Assembly (NCBI GenBank): GCA_902615715.1
Contig: CACMQA010000002.1
Coordinates: 182,263-246,262, forward strand
Length of the DNA stretch: 64,000 nt
Origin: an uncultured Pelagibacteraceae bacterium
GTDB lineage: Bacteria; Pseudomonadota; Alphaproteobacteria; Pelagibacterales; Pelagibacteraceae
Reading direction: 5' to 3'
The notes below the pieces were generated by a model. The model saw nothing but the letters and a program-made list of their open reading frames with translations. It did not search any database and was not told the origin of the DNA. Below are positions 17,883-26,686 of this stretch, in pieces. Each line of letters opens with the position of its first letter. The stretch's first letter is position 1. Position numbers and translations under genes: made by a program.

Positions 17883-18833
17883 CTAAATATACTGTAAAAT
17901 ATTTTTAGCTGGAATAGTTTTTTTAATCCATTCCAAAGGTATATTTCTAGATTGTTGTGCTGCATAGAATGACCCCGCAAAGTTTGATCTGGAAGCATTA
18001 CATCCGCCAGCTTTGATTGTTTTAATAATTGCTAACTCATAGTTATTAGTGCTAATTATACAATGAATAGTGCTAAGAAAATTCCCTGGATCTGAACAGG
18101 CTTTACCTAACTTTTTTGTGACACTTATATGATTTTGTTTTTTAAGTTTTAATACTTTTTTAATATTTATAATTACGTCTTTAAAATATCTATTTTTATT
18201 ATTCATTTTAATAAATTTTTGAATAGGATTTTGTTCTCCTTTACTAGCTAAATCTATAATTTTTAATCTAGCAAGACCGTAAACTTCGTTGATATCTGAA
18301 TTTGCTACAGTTCTAATAACTTTTTTAACTTCTTTATCATTTTTACTCACTAAAAAATAATAAGGTAACGCTGCACAAAATCCATCACTTTCATTTACTT
18401 TTATACCACCAGTTACACTCTTTTTAGCTTTAATGTTTTGAATAGTTTCAAGAGTATTTTGATGAATCCAGTTTCCTTTAAGTGGTTTTAGCCATTTTTT
18501 TTTCTTGTACTTACGTCTCTCTTTTAAATTTTTCCAGTAAACAGAACCAAAACCAAACTGTTTAACTATATTTTTTTTAAAATTTGCAAGTATATCTGAT
18601 TTCTTTTTAGAGGTTATTATTGTTTTAAACATTACCTGAGCCATGTCGTTGTAACCGCTAACGGCACCTAGGGGTATAGAATAGAAAGGACACTTATTTT
18701 CTTTAAAAAAAGCAATATTTTTTTTGCCTTTAATATAACTTTTTAATTTCTTATCAGAATATATCCAATGAAGCGGTCTTGCGGCGGCGTCACCTACTGT
18801 AGCTCCTAATAATATTTTTAAGCCTTCGTACAT
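17883..18833 (-). CDS. ADP-ribosylglycohydrolase / crystallin-J1-like protein (metal motifs degenerate)
   Basis: GATVGDAAARPLHWIYSDKKL near N-terminus, GGCNASRSNFAGSFYAAQQSRNIPLEWIKKT near C-terminus. Confidence 0.75.
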   Translation of the reverse strand: MYEGLKILLGATVGDAAARPLHWIYSDKKLKSYIKGKKNIAFFKENKCPFYSIPLGAVSGYNDMAQVMFKTIITSKKKSDILANFKKNIVKQFGFGSVYWKNLKERRKYKKKKWLKPLKGNWIHQNTLETIQNIKAKKSVTGGIKVNESDGFCAALPYYFLVSKNDKEVKKVIRTVANSDINEVYGLARLKIIDLASKGEQNPIQKFIKMNNKNRYFKDVIINIKKVLKLKKQNHISVTKKLGKACSDPGNFLSTIHCIISTNNYELAIIKTIKAGGCNASRSNFAGSFYAAQQSRNIPLEWIKKTIPAKNILQYI

Positions 18834-19918
18834 CAGTTAATTTTTTTCAAAGCCAAACTCCCGCAGGAAGCATTTATGTCTCTACCTTTTGATTTTCTAA
18901 ATAAAGCTAAGAAACCATTATCTTGTATTATCTTTGAAAACTTGTCTATTGTCTCTTTAGAAGCAGCTTTATAACTTCTGTTCTCTAGTGGATTAAATTC
19001 GATTAAATTTAGTTTACTTGGAACTTTCTTCATTATAGCAACCAAAGCTTTTGCATGCTCTTCAGACAAATTATCTTCTAAGGCTATATATTCAATAAAT
19101 ATTGGTAATTTAGTAATCTCATAATATTTTTTTAATTCAGGTATTAGGCTGTCAATTGAAAACTTTTTGTTGATGGGCATCAATTTATCACGTTGTGAAT
19201 TTATTGAGCTGTGTAAAGAAATTGCAAGATAGGTATCTATATTTCTACCAATCCATTCTATTACACTAAGTTCCTCTTTTTTATTACATAACCCGACACT
19301 TGAAACGGTTATTCGAGTCCGACCATAATCTAGGGCACTATTGTGTTTTGCAATTTCTATATATGTTTTTAAATTATCTAAATTATACCCACTTTCACCT
19401 TGGCCCATAAGGACCTGAGTTTTTATTTTTTTATCACTTGTTTTCCAATCTTTAAGATATTCTTTACATAAAATAATTTGTGAAGTTATTTCTGAAACTG
19501 ATAAATTTCTAACTAATTTTTTTGAAATTTGAGCTGTAGCACACATATCACAGCTGAGATAACAACCTACTGATACAGATAAACAAATAGTGTAACGACT
19601 TTTTGTTTTATCTGGAATTAAAACTGTTTCAACATTTCTCTTATCCTTTAATTCTAAAAGAAATTTAATAGTTCCATCTTTGCTTTCCTGGACATCGATC
19701 ACCTTTGGTTTATCTAAGCTAATTAACTCTTTAATCTTTTCTCTTAATTCCAAACTAAAGGTTGTAAGCTCATCAAAAGATTTAATATTTTTTTTATAAA
19801 CTGCATTGAACAATTGTTCTCCTCTCATTTTAGCTTGCTTTTCAGGTACAGCTACCTTTTCAATTAAAAATTTTTTAAGACGATCAAAGCTTAGAGCATA
19901 GAAATTTTGTTTTTCCAT
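18833..19918 (-). CDS. rlmN: Radical SAM rRNA methyltransferase RlmN
   Basis: GCYLSCDMCATA (CxxxCxxC), MGQGESGYNLDN, LAISLHSS, NLIEFNPL. Confidence 0.92.
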   Translation of the reverse strand: MEKQNFYALSFDRLKKFLIEKVAVPEKQAKMRGEQLFNAVYKKNIKSFDELTTFSLELREKIKELISLDKPKVIDVQESKDGTIKFLLELKDKRNVETVLIPDKTKSRYTICLSVSVGCYLSCDMCATAQISKKLVRNLSVSEITSQIILCKEYLKDWKTSDKKIKTQVLMGQGESGYNLDNLKTYIEIAKHNSALDYGRTRITVSSVGLCNKKEELSVIEWIGRNIDTYLAISLHSSINSQRDKLMPINKKFSIDSLIPELKKYYEITKLPIFIEYIALEDNLSEEHAKALVAIMKKVPSKLNLIEFNPLENRSYKAASKETIDKFSKIIQDNGFLALFRKSKGRDINASCGSLALKKIN

Positions 19919-19940
19919 TGAGAGGATATTAAAGACTTGA

Positions 19941-19962
19941 GTGGGGATTTTAAAGTCCCCAC
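19941..19962. repeat. GC-rich hairpin between rlmN and the upstream small gene
   Basis: GTGGGGA (19941-19947) loop TTTTAAAG, TCCCCAC (19956-19962). Confidence 0.75.
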
Positions 19963-19974
19963 CCTATAAAAGTT

Positions 19975-20166
19975 TTAAAGCTGATTTTTGTCAGTTTTTA
20001 AATGCTTCAAAATTTTTCCTGAATTTTTTCCGTTTTTAAGCATATAACCAGCCGTTCCATTGGCGTTAGCCTCGGGGGCTTTTTGGTTTTTACTTAACTG
20101 CATTGAGAGTTTCTGCTCAGCTTTTTTAACGGCAGAATTTCCATACAGTTTGCTAAATCTATTCAT
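19975..20166 (-). CDS. Small hypothetical protein, 63 aa
   Basis: ATG at 20166 preceded by AAAGGAG Shine-Dalgarno (20172-20178); MNRFSKLYGNSAVKKAEQKLSMQLSKNQKAPEANANGTAGYMLKNGKNSGKILKHLKTDKNQL. Confidence 0.7.
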   Translation of the reverse strand: MNRFSKLYGNSAVKKAEQKLSMQLSKNQKAPEANANGTAGYMLKNGKNSGKILKHLKTDKNQL

Positions 20167-20287
20167 AGCAACTCCTTTCATTTCTACCGACTTTGCAACC
20201 CTTTATAGGTCCGGCATGTCGAATGCCGAGTCTTTTTTCCCATGACAGATGGGTAAGTAAACTTTAATATAAGGTTAATATTTGTCA

Positions 20288-20443
20288 ATGGATAATAAGC
20301 TTTTAGGGATAATCATTATAGGTTTTGGCCTATTAGTTCTTTTCAGCGAACAAGAATACTCTTGGGTTATATCAGCCATTGCGGTGGGGATAGGTTCAGG
20401 ATTTCTAATACGAAAAAATGAAAAAAATGATATAGACAAATAA
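20288..20443 (+). CDS. Small membrane protein, 51 aa
   Basis: MDNKLLGIIIIGFGLLVLFSEQEYSWVISAIAVGIGSGFLIRKNEKNDIDK*. Confidence 0.55.
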   Translation: MDNKLLGIIIIGFGLLVLFSEQEYSWVISAIAVGIGSGFLIRKNEKNDIDK

Positions 20444-20445
20444 AG

Positions 20446-21024
20446 ATGTCTAAAAAAATTTTTATCGTTTACGGCCATCATAATATAAAAAAATCATTTA
20501 ATGCTTCGGTAAGAGATATTTTTATGGAAGAGGCAAAAAAGTTAGGTCATCAAGTTGATTTAGTTAATTTACACGAAGAAACACCGCTTCCTTTTTTTGA
20601 TGGTTCTGGCCCTAATAATCAAATTTTAGATTATAGAAAAAGATTAGAAGCAAGTGATGTGTTATTTATGATTTCACCTTGTTACAATCTTAGAGCAACT
20701 GCAATTTTAGAAAATTGGATTGATTTAACTTTAGCTCCTAAATGGTTTTTCTCATTTAAAAGACTTGTTGGTAATTGGGGTTACCCTGTTGCAGGCGCGA
20801 TGAAAGGGAGAAAAGCTATAATGTCGATGTCTTACGGTGGAAATTGGTTTTCAATTCAAACCTGGTTTCAAAATATTCCATTTAGGAGAATTAAAGCAGG
20901 AGTTTTAAAGCTTGGTGGAATGAAAACAACCTACATAAGATTTTATGAGGTTTTGCCAGGAATGACACAAGAGAAATTTAATTCACATATGGAAAAGGTA
21001 AGAAAACTAGTGCGAAATTTATAA
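20446..21024 (+). CDS. NAD(P)H oxidoreductase, flavodoxin-fold (quinone reductase / KefF-like)
   Basis: IVYGHHNIKKSFNASVRDIF, LMFMISPCYNLRATAILENWID-type motif. Confidence 0.75.
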   Translation: MSKKIFIVYGHHNIKKSFNASVRDIFMEEAKKLGHQVDLVNLHEETPLPFFDGSGPNNQILDYRKRLEASDVLFMISPCYNLRATAILENWIDLTLAPKWFFSFKRLVGNWGYPVAGAMKGRKAIMSMSYGGNWFSIQTWFQNIPFRRIKAGVLKLGGMKTTYIRFYEVLPGMTQEKFNSHMEKVRKLVRNL

Positions 21025-21062
21025 TAATTTAAATTTTAATTTAAAAAGTATATAAGGCAAAT

Positions 21063-21509
21063 ATGGAAAGTTTTAAAAATTGGATGACTGAAGCTGCTAA
21101 CATCATGTTTGATGATAGCAAAAATGACTTAAGAAGCTTGCCAAAGTCTGTGAGGCTTCAAATTTTAATTGTTTTGTCTTTTGTTTGGTCCACTGTATTT
21201 AGCCTCTATGTATTTAGCGTAACCTCTTTTATTTTTGGCTGGGCTGGAGTAGTTATGGCGCATATTGGATTAATCATAGCAGTTTACTTAACATTTAAAT
21301 TTTTTCATAAAAAACAAGAACAGCCAGTCAGTGTTTTTCAATCTGGAAATTATAATCCTGCAAAAATATTTGTGGTCTTTTTTATTGTTTTTTTTATCTT
21401 TATTTTTACTAAGGGGATTGATGTTCTAACAAGAACCAATAGCTACGAAACACCTTACTCTGGTCCTGAAACTACTACTGAAGAAAGAATCAAAAGATTT
21501 GTAAAATAG
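21063..21509 (+). CDS. Hypothetical membrane protein
   Basis: Three hydrophobic segments. Confidence 0.6.
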   Translation: MESFKNWMTEAANIMFDDSKNDLRSLPKSVRLQILIVLSFVWSTVFSLYVFSVTSFIFGWAGVVMAHIGLIIAVYLTFKFFHKKQEQPVSVFQSGNYNPAKIFVVFFIVFFIFIFTKGIDVLTRTNSYETPYSGPETTTEERIKRFVK

Positions 21510-21533
21510 CAATTTCAAGATTAAAATTATTTA

Positions 21534-22370
21534 ATGAAATTATTAAGAGTTGGTAAGTTAGGAAGTGAGATTGTTGCTGGCTTAGATAGTAATAATATTA
21601 TTAGGGATCTTTCAGATTACATTAAAGATTTAAATCCACAGACTATAAACGAAGAAACATTAAATAAATTAAAGAGTATAAAATTATCTGAGCTAAAGGA
21701 AATCAACTCAAATATTAGAATTGGAGCTTGCATCTCAAATCCCGTAGATTTTTTAGCAATAGGTTTAAATTATAAAGCACATGCGGAAGGGACCAAATCA
21801 AAATTACCAACTGAACCAATTGTTTTCAATAAAAGCTCTGGATGTATTCAGGGTCCTAATGATCAAATAGTAAAACCTAAATCTGCTAAAAAAATGGATT
21901 ACGAAGTTGAAATTGGAATGATTATTGGTCGAGAAGGCAAATATATTAAAGAAGAAAATGCTCAAGGTTATGTATTTGGCTACTGTATTGTTAATGACAT
22001 ATCTGAAAGGTCTTGGCAAAAAGAAAGAGGTGGTCAATGGATCAAAGGTAAATCTATAGCAGGACCAACAGGGCCTTATCTTGTAACCAAAGATGAAATA
22101 AAAAACTTAAATAATATTAATTTAGTGTTAGATGTAAATGGCAATAGAAGACAAACTGGAAATACAGAAAGAATGATTTTCAATTTCAACTTTTTAATTT
22201 CTCATTTAAGTCAATTTATGACTTTATATCCTGGGACAATTATCACTACCGGGACACCTGCGGGTACGGCAATGGAAATGAAAAAACCTGAATTTCTAAA
22301 AGCAGGTGACAAACTTCACTTAAAAGTAGATGGACTAGGTGAGCAATTCCATGAAATAATAGATGAATAA
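21534..22370 (+). CDS. Fumarylacetoacetate hydrolase family protein
   Basis: AIGLNYKAHAEG, FNKSSGCIQGPND, MDYEVEIGMIIGREGK, TGTPAGTAMEMKKPEFLKAGD. Confidence 0.9.
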   Translation: MKLLRVGKLGSEIVAGLDSNNIIRDLSDYIKDLNPQTINEETLNKLKSIKLSELKEINSNIRIGACISNPVDFLAIGLNYKAHAEGTKSKLPTEPIVFNKSSGCIQGPNDQIVKPKSAKKMDYEVEIGMIIGREGKYIKEENAQGYVFGYCIVNDISERSWQKERGGQWIKGKSIAGPTGPYLVTKDEIKNLNNINLVLDVNGNRRQTGNTERMIFNFNFLISHLSQFMTLYPGTIITTGTPAGTAMEMKKPEFLKAGDKLHLKVDGLGEQFHEIIDE

Positions 22371-22372
22371 TT

Positions 22373-22483
22373 ATGTCAAAAAGATATTCAGGTAAAAGTC
22401 AAAAAGATAGAAGCTTTATGAAAAAAGCAAAGTTATCTTTAAAAGAAAAGAGAAAGCTTAAAAGAGAGAGAAAAAATAAATAA
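22373..22483 (+). CDS. Lys/Arg-rich micropeptide, 36 aa
   Basis: MSKRYSGKSQKDRSFMKKAKLSLKEKRKLKRERKNK*; stop codon overlaps next ATG (22483). Confidence 0.4.
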   Translation: MSKRYSGKSQKDRSFMKKAKLSLKEKRKLKRERKNK

Positions 22484-23109
22484 TGTGCGGAAGATATAGT
22501 ATTCGGAAACCAGTTACTAAAACTGCTGATTTGGTAAAAACAAACATTAAGGTTGAGGATACAGATAATTATAATGCACACCCAACTCAAAAGTTACCTG
22601 TAATAAAATCCTATTCAAATGGTAAGGCTCTTGAGCTCTATGAGTGGGGATTAGTTCCGAGTTGGTCTAAAAAACTAGATAAGTTTTCCCCCCTCATTAA
22701 TGCAAGAAGAGAAACCCTTATGGAAAAAGTTACTTTTAAGAGTCTTATCCAGACATCAAGATGTATTATCCCAGCTGATGGATATTATGAATGGAAAAGA
22801 GAAGATAAAACAAAAACTCCCTATTATTTTTCAAAAGAGGATGATGAACTGATGTATTTTGCCGGAATATATCAGAATGGTCAGTTTTGTATAATTACAA
22901 GAGAAGCTACTGAAAAAATTAGTACCATCCATCACAGAGAGCCAATGATTATTAATCAAAGCCAGATTAATAATTATTTGAACATTAAAAAAGATGCTAT
23001 GGAAATATTGAACTCCATTAAACCACCCAATTTAAAGTTTCATGAGATATCAAAAGATGTTAATAATCCGGTAAATAATGACCCTGCTTTAATTAAACCT
23101 TTGAACTAA
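22483..23109 (+). CDS. SRAP/YedK (HMCES)-family abasic-site processing protein
   Basis: MCGRYSIRK (catalytic Cys2), NAHPTQKLPVI, EWGLVPSWSK, NARRETLMEK, RCIIPADGYYEW, HHREPMI. Confidence 0.95.
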   Translation: MCGRYSIRKPVTKTADLVKTNIKVEDTDNYNAHPTQKLPVIKSYSNGKALELYEWGLVPSWSKKLDKFSPLINARRETLMEKVTFKSLIQTSRCIIPADGYYEWKREDKTKTPYYFSKEDDELMYFAGIYQNGQFCIITREATEKISTIHHREPMIINQSQINNYLNIKKDAMEILNSIKPPNLKFHEISKDVNNPVNNDPALIKPLN

Positions 23110-23919
23110 ATGAATTTATCTATCTCACCGGGAAAAAATAATGTTGGAGCTTATATCAACGACATTAATTTAAAATCCATAGATCAAGATCAGGCAACAG
23201 AAATAAAAAAGATTTTAAACCAATTTGGCGTGATATTTATTAAAGAACAAAATCTTGATCCTGAAACTTATCAAAATTTTGCGAAGACTATAGGTCAACC
23301 TGTTATATATCCAAGACTTAAAGGCCTAGATGAAAAATTCCCATTTATTAACGTAATTGAAAGAAAACCTGATGATAAAAATCTGAGCTTTGGTTCTAGT
23401 TGGCTTCACCAAGACACGAGTTATTTATCTAATGACAGACCAAGATACACAATGTTGATGGGCAAGGATATACCAGTTGGTCAAGGTAATACTATATTCT
23501 CATCTGGCTTTAATGCTTACGACAAATTACCAGATGATATGAAAGAAAAAATTAAAGACGCTACTGGAGTTTTTTCTTCGGCAGGTCCGATATCAATAAC
23601 AAGACTTGAACGAGAAAAAGAAATGGGAATAAAATCTTCAGAAAGTATGGAAGCCGAACATCCAATAGTTATTACTGTAGATGGAAAGAAAACTCTTTAT
23701 GTATCTCCAGGACATTTAATGAAGATTAAAAATGTAAAGGAAGGCGAAGCTGAATATTTAAAAAATTATTTAGTAGATCACGTAAACAAAGAAGAGTTTA
23801 TATTTTCATATGAGTGGACTAAGGGTGATATCTGTCTTTGGGATAATTTAAGCATTTTGCATATGGCTAGTGAGATAAAGAACTGCAGAAGAGTTATGCA
23901 TAGAATAACGATTAAATAA
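23110..23919 (+). CDS. TauD/TfdA-family Fe(II)/2OG dioxygenase
   Basis: SSWLHQDTSY (HxD), GNTIFSSGFNAYDKL, WDNLSILHMA. Confidence 0.9.
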   Translation: MNLSISPGKNNVGAYINDINLKSIDQDQATEIKKILNQFGVIFIKEQNLDPETYQNFAKTIGQPVIYPRLKGLDEKFPFINVIERKPDDKNLSFGSSWLHQDTSYLSNDRPRYTMLMGKDIPVGQGNTIFSSGFNAYDKLPDDMKEKIKDATGVFSSAGPISITRLEREKEMGIKSSESMEAEHPIVITVDGKKTLYVSPGHLMKIKNVKEGEAEYLKNYLVDHVNKEEFIFSYEWTKGDICLWDNLSILHMASEIKNCRRVMHRITIK

Positions 23920-24963
23920 TTATTTTTTTAAAACCGTAAGGTGACCCATTTTTCTTTTATCTTTAATAGTTTTTTTTCCATAGTCATAAAAGAATTCATC
24001 TCTATTAAACGATTTTGATCTATAAGTTTCGATATCTTTTCCTAAAACGTTGAACATTTCAGCGTTAGAAATCTTTTCCACTTTTTCTAGACCTAAATCA
24101 CATACTGCTCTTACATGATTTTCAAATTGACTAATGTTAAAAGCGTTTATTGTTAAGTGACCTGAATTATGAACTCTCGGTGCAATTTCATTAACTAATA
24201 AATTATCATCTTGGTCGATGAAATATTCTACACACATCGTGCCAACATAATCTAATTTTTCTGAAATAAGTTTTGCATTATTCTGTGCCTTAGCAAAAAT
24301 TTCTTTTTTTATATCTGCAGGAATTTTCGAATGATTTAAAATTTGGTCTTTATGGATATTTTCTATTGGTTCATAAATATAAGTTTCGCTACTTAAATAC
24401 CTTGTAATTACAACTGATATCTCTTTCTTTAAATTTACTTTCTTTTCTAAAATGTAATCAGCAGTAAAGCACCAATCTTTTTTAACATCATCAAGGGAAT
24501 TTAAAACAAATTGCCCATGTCCATCATAACCAAGTGTATTTGACTTTAAAATTCCAGGTAATAAATTTTTATTCTTTTCTACATCTCCAGCTTGTTTAAT
24601 AAAAGCCCAGTCTGTTGTTTTGATACCTAAATCATTTACAAAAGTTTTTTCTAACTTTCTATTTTGAATTATTTTATTTATCTCAGGTTTAGGTAAGACT
24701 TTTTTCTTTATTTCTATTTTTTTTAAAATATCTACTGGGATGTTTTCGAATTCAAAGGTTACGATATCAACTTTATCAGTAAATTCTTTTATCTTGGTTT
24801 CATTATCGTATTTGGAATAAATAAATTCATTAGAATAATTTTGTGCAGGGCCTTGTTTATCATCAGATATCACTACGGTTTTTACATTAAGTTTTTTAGC
24901 CGCCTGACAAAGTAGTGAACCTAATTGTCCTGAGCCTATAATCCCTAATGTGATGTCAGACAT
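23920..24963 (-). CDS. purK: N5-carboxyaminoimidazole ribonucleotide synthase
   Basis: LGIIGSGQLGSLLCQAAKKLN, VTFEFENIP, LGYDGHGQFVL, EIAPRVHNSGHLTINA. Confidence 0.96.
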   Translation of the reverse strand: MSDITLGIIGSGQLGSLLCQAAKKLNVKTVVISDDKQGPAQNYSNEFIYSKYDNETKIKEFTDKVDIVTFEFENIPVDILKKIEIKKKVLPKPEINKIIQNRKLEKTFVNDLGIKTTDWAFIKQAGDVEKNKNLLPGILKSNTLGYDGHGQFVLNSLDDVKKDWCFTADYILEKKVNLKKEISVVITRYLSSETYIYEPIENIHKDQILNHSKIPADIKKEIFAKAQNNAKLISEKLDYVGTMCVEYFIDQDDNLLVNEIAPRVHNSGHLTINAFNISQFENHVRAVCDLGLEKVEKISNAEMFNVLGKDIETYRSKSFNRDEFFYDYGKKTIKDKRKMGHLTVLKK

Positions 24964-24966
24964 TTA

Positions 24967-25458
24967 TTATTTAGGTTTTTTTTTAATTGATTGAGTTTGG
25001 AGTCTCCTCCATTTTTCTAAATTTGATTTTACTTTTGTATCAAAGTTACCAATTATTGAAGCAGCAAGTACACCTGCATTAAAAGCACCATCTATTGCAA
25101 GACACCCTACAGGAACACCTTTCGGCATTTGTGCCATTGATAGTAAGCTATCAAGGCCTTTTATTTTTTTAGTCTCCATAGGAACACCCAATACTGGTAA
25201 AGTAGTTAAAGAAGCAACCATACCTGCTAAATGTGCAGCTCCACCTGCTCCTGCTACGATTGCACCAAAACCATTTTTTTCTGCAGTTTCTGCAAACTGA
25301 AACATTCGTTTTGGAGTTCGGTGAGCACTAACTATTAAAGTTTGATATTTAACTTTTAGTAATTTAAGAATTTTTTCGCAGTCTTTCATTACGGAATAAT
25401 CGCTTTGAGATCCCATAATGATGGCTACTTTATTATTATTTAGTTTCTTAATTTTCAC
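24967..25458 (-). CDS. purE: N5-carboxyaminoimidazole ribonucleotide mutase
   Basis: IIMGSQSDYSVMKDC, VSAHRTPKRMFQFA, AGAGGAAHLAGM, MPKGVPVG. Confidence 0.97.
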   Translation of the reverse strand: MKIKKLNNNKVAIIMGSQSDYSVMKDCEKILKLLKVKYQTLIVSAHRTPKRMFQFAETAEKNGFGAIVAGAGGAAHLAGMVASLTTLPVLGVPMETKKIKGLDSLLSMAQMPKGVPVGCLAIDGAFNAGVLAASIIGNFDTKVKSNLEKWRRLQTQSIKKKPK

Positions 25459-25491
25459 AGATTAATTTAACAATTATGGCTTTAAAAACAA

Positions 25492-25513
25492 TGGCCTAAT
25501 GTCCATTAGGCCA
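25492..25513 (-). terminator. Intrinsic-terminator-like hairpin upstream of purE
   Basis: GGCCTAAT (25493-25500) GTCC ATTAGGCC (25505-25512) plus closing T/A pair; minus strand continues ATTGTTTTT; nested in outer TAACAATTA/TAATTGTTA (25468-25476/25516-25524). Confidence 0.65.
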
Positions 25514-25537
25514 CTTAATTGTTATGGAGGAAATATG

Positions 25538-25657
25538 TTAAGATCTTGCTCTAAAAAGTAAAGCTTTTGGCGAATTTTGAAGCTCGAATAAAGAAATTCT
25601 TCTTAAATTTTTATTGTTTGATTTATTTTTACTTTTTTTAACTGCTTTTATTTTCAT
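25538..25657 (-). CDS. Basic micropeptide, 39 aa
   Basis: MKIKAVKKSKNKSNNKNLRRISLFELQNSPKALLFRARS*, followed by the hairpin at 25492-25513. Confidence 0.4.
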   Translation of the reverse strand: MKIKAVKKSKNKSNNKNLRRISLFELQNSPKALLFRARS

Positions 25658-25764
25658 GATTTCTTTTTAGTTTATTTGAAGTGGTTTTAGTAATGCTAAA
25701 ATTGCAAACTTGATTTGAATTTAGCTACAGATTTAGGCAAAGATTTGGCTACTATTGGTCAAAT

Positions 25765-26196
25765 TTATATTTTTTCCAATAGGTCTTTAGGGATCTTACT
25801 AACAGACCCATTACCGTCTATAACTGCTAATTCAACCTGTGCTGTAACTAATATTTCGTTATTTCTAGAAACCTCTTGTAACAGATTAAGTCTCACCTGT
25901 GATTTTTTTATAATTTTCGTTTTAACCTCTATATTGTCCTCAAAATTTGCGGATCTTAAGTATTTAACATTGCATTCTCTTACGACAAAGATGGCATTGA
26001 ATTGGTCTCTCAACTGTTTATGGTTAAGTTTTAAATGATCATAAATCATCTCTGTTCGTGCTCGTTCAATAAAATGTAAATACCTTGCATAATAAACAAT
26101 GCCTCCAGCATCAGTATCTTCATAATAAACTTTTGTTTTATAAATATGGTCTGCCATATAATTGACAATAAGCTTTAAAAAGTTCCATTTCAACAA
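25765..26196 (-). CDS. ybgC: YbgC-family acyl-CoA thioesterase
   Basis: VYYEDTDAGGIVYYARYLHFIERARTEM. Confidence 0.93.
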   Translation of the reverse strand: MLKWNFLKLIVNYMADHIYKTKVYYEDTDAGGIVYYARYLHFIERARTEMIYDHLKLNHKQLRDQFNAIFVVRECNVKYLRSANFEDNIEVKTKIIKKSQVRLNLLQEVSRNNEILVTAQVELAVIDGNGSVSKIPKDLLEKI

Positions 26197-26269
26197 AGAT
26201 AAGATAATTTTCTTTTTTTTGACTAATTTATGCCAAGCAAAGCGCAGAATTTTTAATTAGCTTTAAACT

Positions 26270-26467
26270 ATGAAAACATTATTTATTATATCTTTGGTAC
26301 TTTTGTTAACTAACTGTTCAGGCGGAAGTATAGCTAAAATTGGAAAACGTTGTACTGTTGCTGATGCAAACCAATTACAAGAGTCTTCTTATGTTTGGAT
26401 AGTAAGTAAAGAAGCCCGAAAAGATTTTGACAAAAGAATAAATAAGTCAAATTGTCTAGACAGCTAA
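26270..26467 (+). CDS. Small lipoprotein
   Basis: Lipobox LLLTNCSGG. Confidence 0.65.
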   Translation: MKTLFIISLVLLLTNCSGGSIAKIGKRCTVADANQLQESSYVWIVSKEARKDFDKRINKSNCLDS

Positions 26468-26492
26468 ATACTTATTTAAATTTAAATAATTT

Positions 26493-26678
26493 ATGATAAT
26501 AAGGGGTATGAATTTATCCCTTATTATTGCTTGTTTCGTAATTGTTTTAGCCCTAATTATTCTTCCTTTAATTGTCTCCTATAAAGCTGAAAAAAAAGAA
26601 AAAAATAACAATAATGAGTGGGATAAAATTAAAGAATATGGAAGTAAAATTAATAATAAAACAAGAGAAAAATATTAA
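26493..26678 (+). CDS. Small single-TM protein
   Basis: LIIACFVIVLALIILPLIVSY; start may be ATG 26508. Confidence 0.5.
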   Translation: MIIRGMNLSLIIACFVIVLALIILPLIVSYKAEKKEKNNNNEWDKIKEYGSKINNKTREKY

Positions 26679-26686
26679 TAGAAATA

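Noticed and set aside
20275-20481. 68-aa minus ORF
   Set aside because: Antisense to the small membrane protein and the start of the oxidoreductase; low support.
25715-26038. 107-aa plus ORF
   Set aside because: Shadow of the minus-strand ybgC gene.
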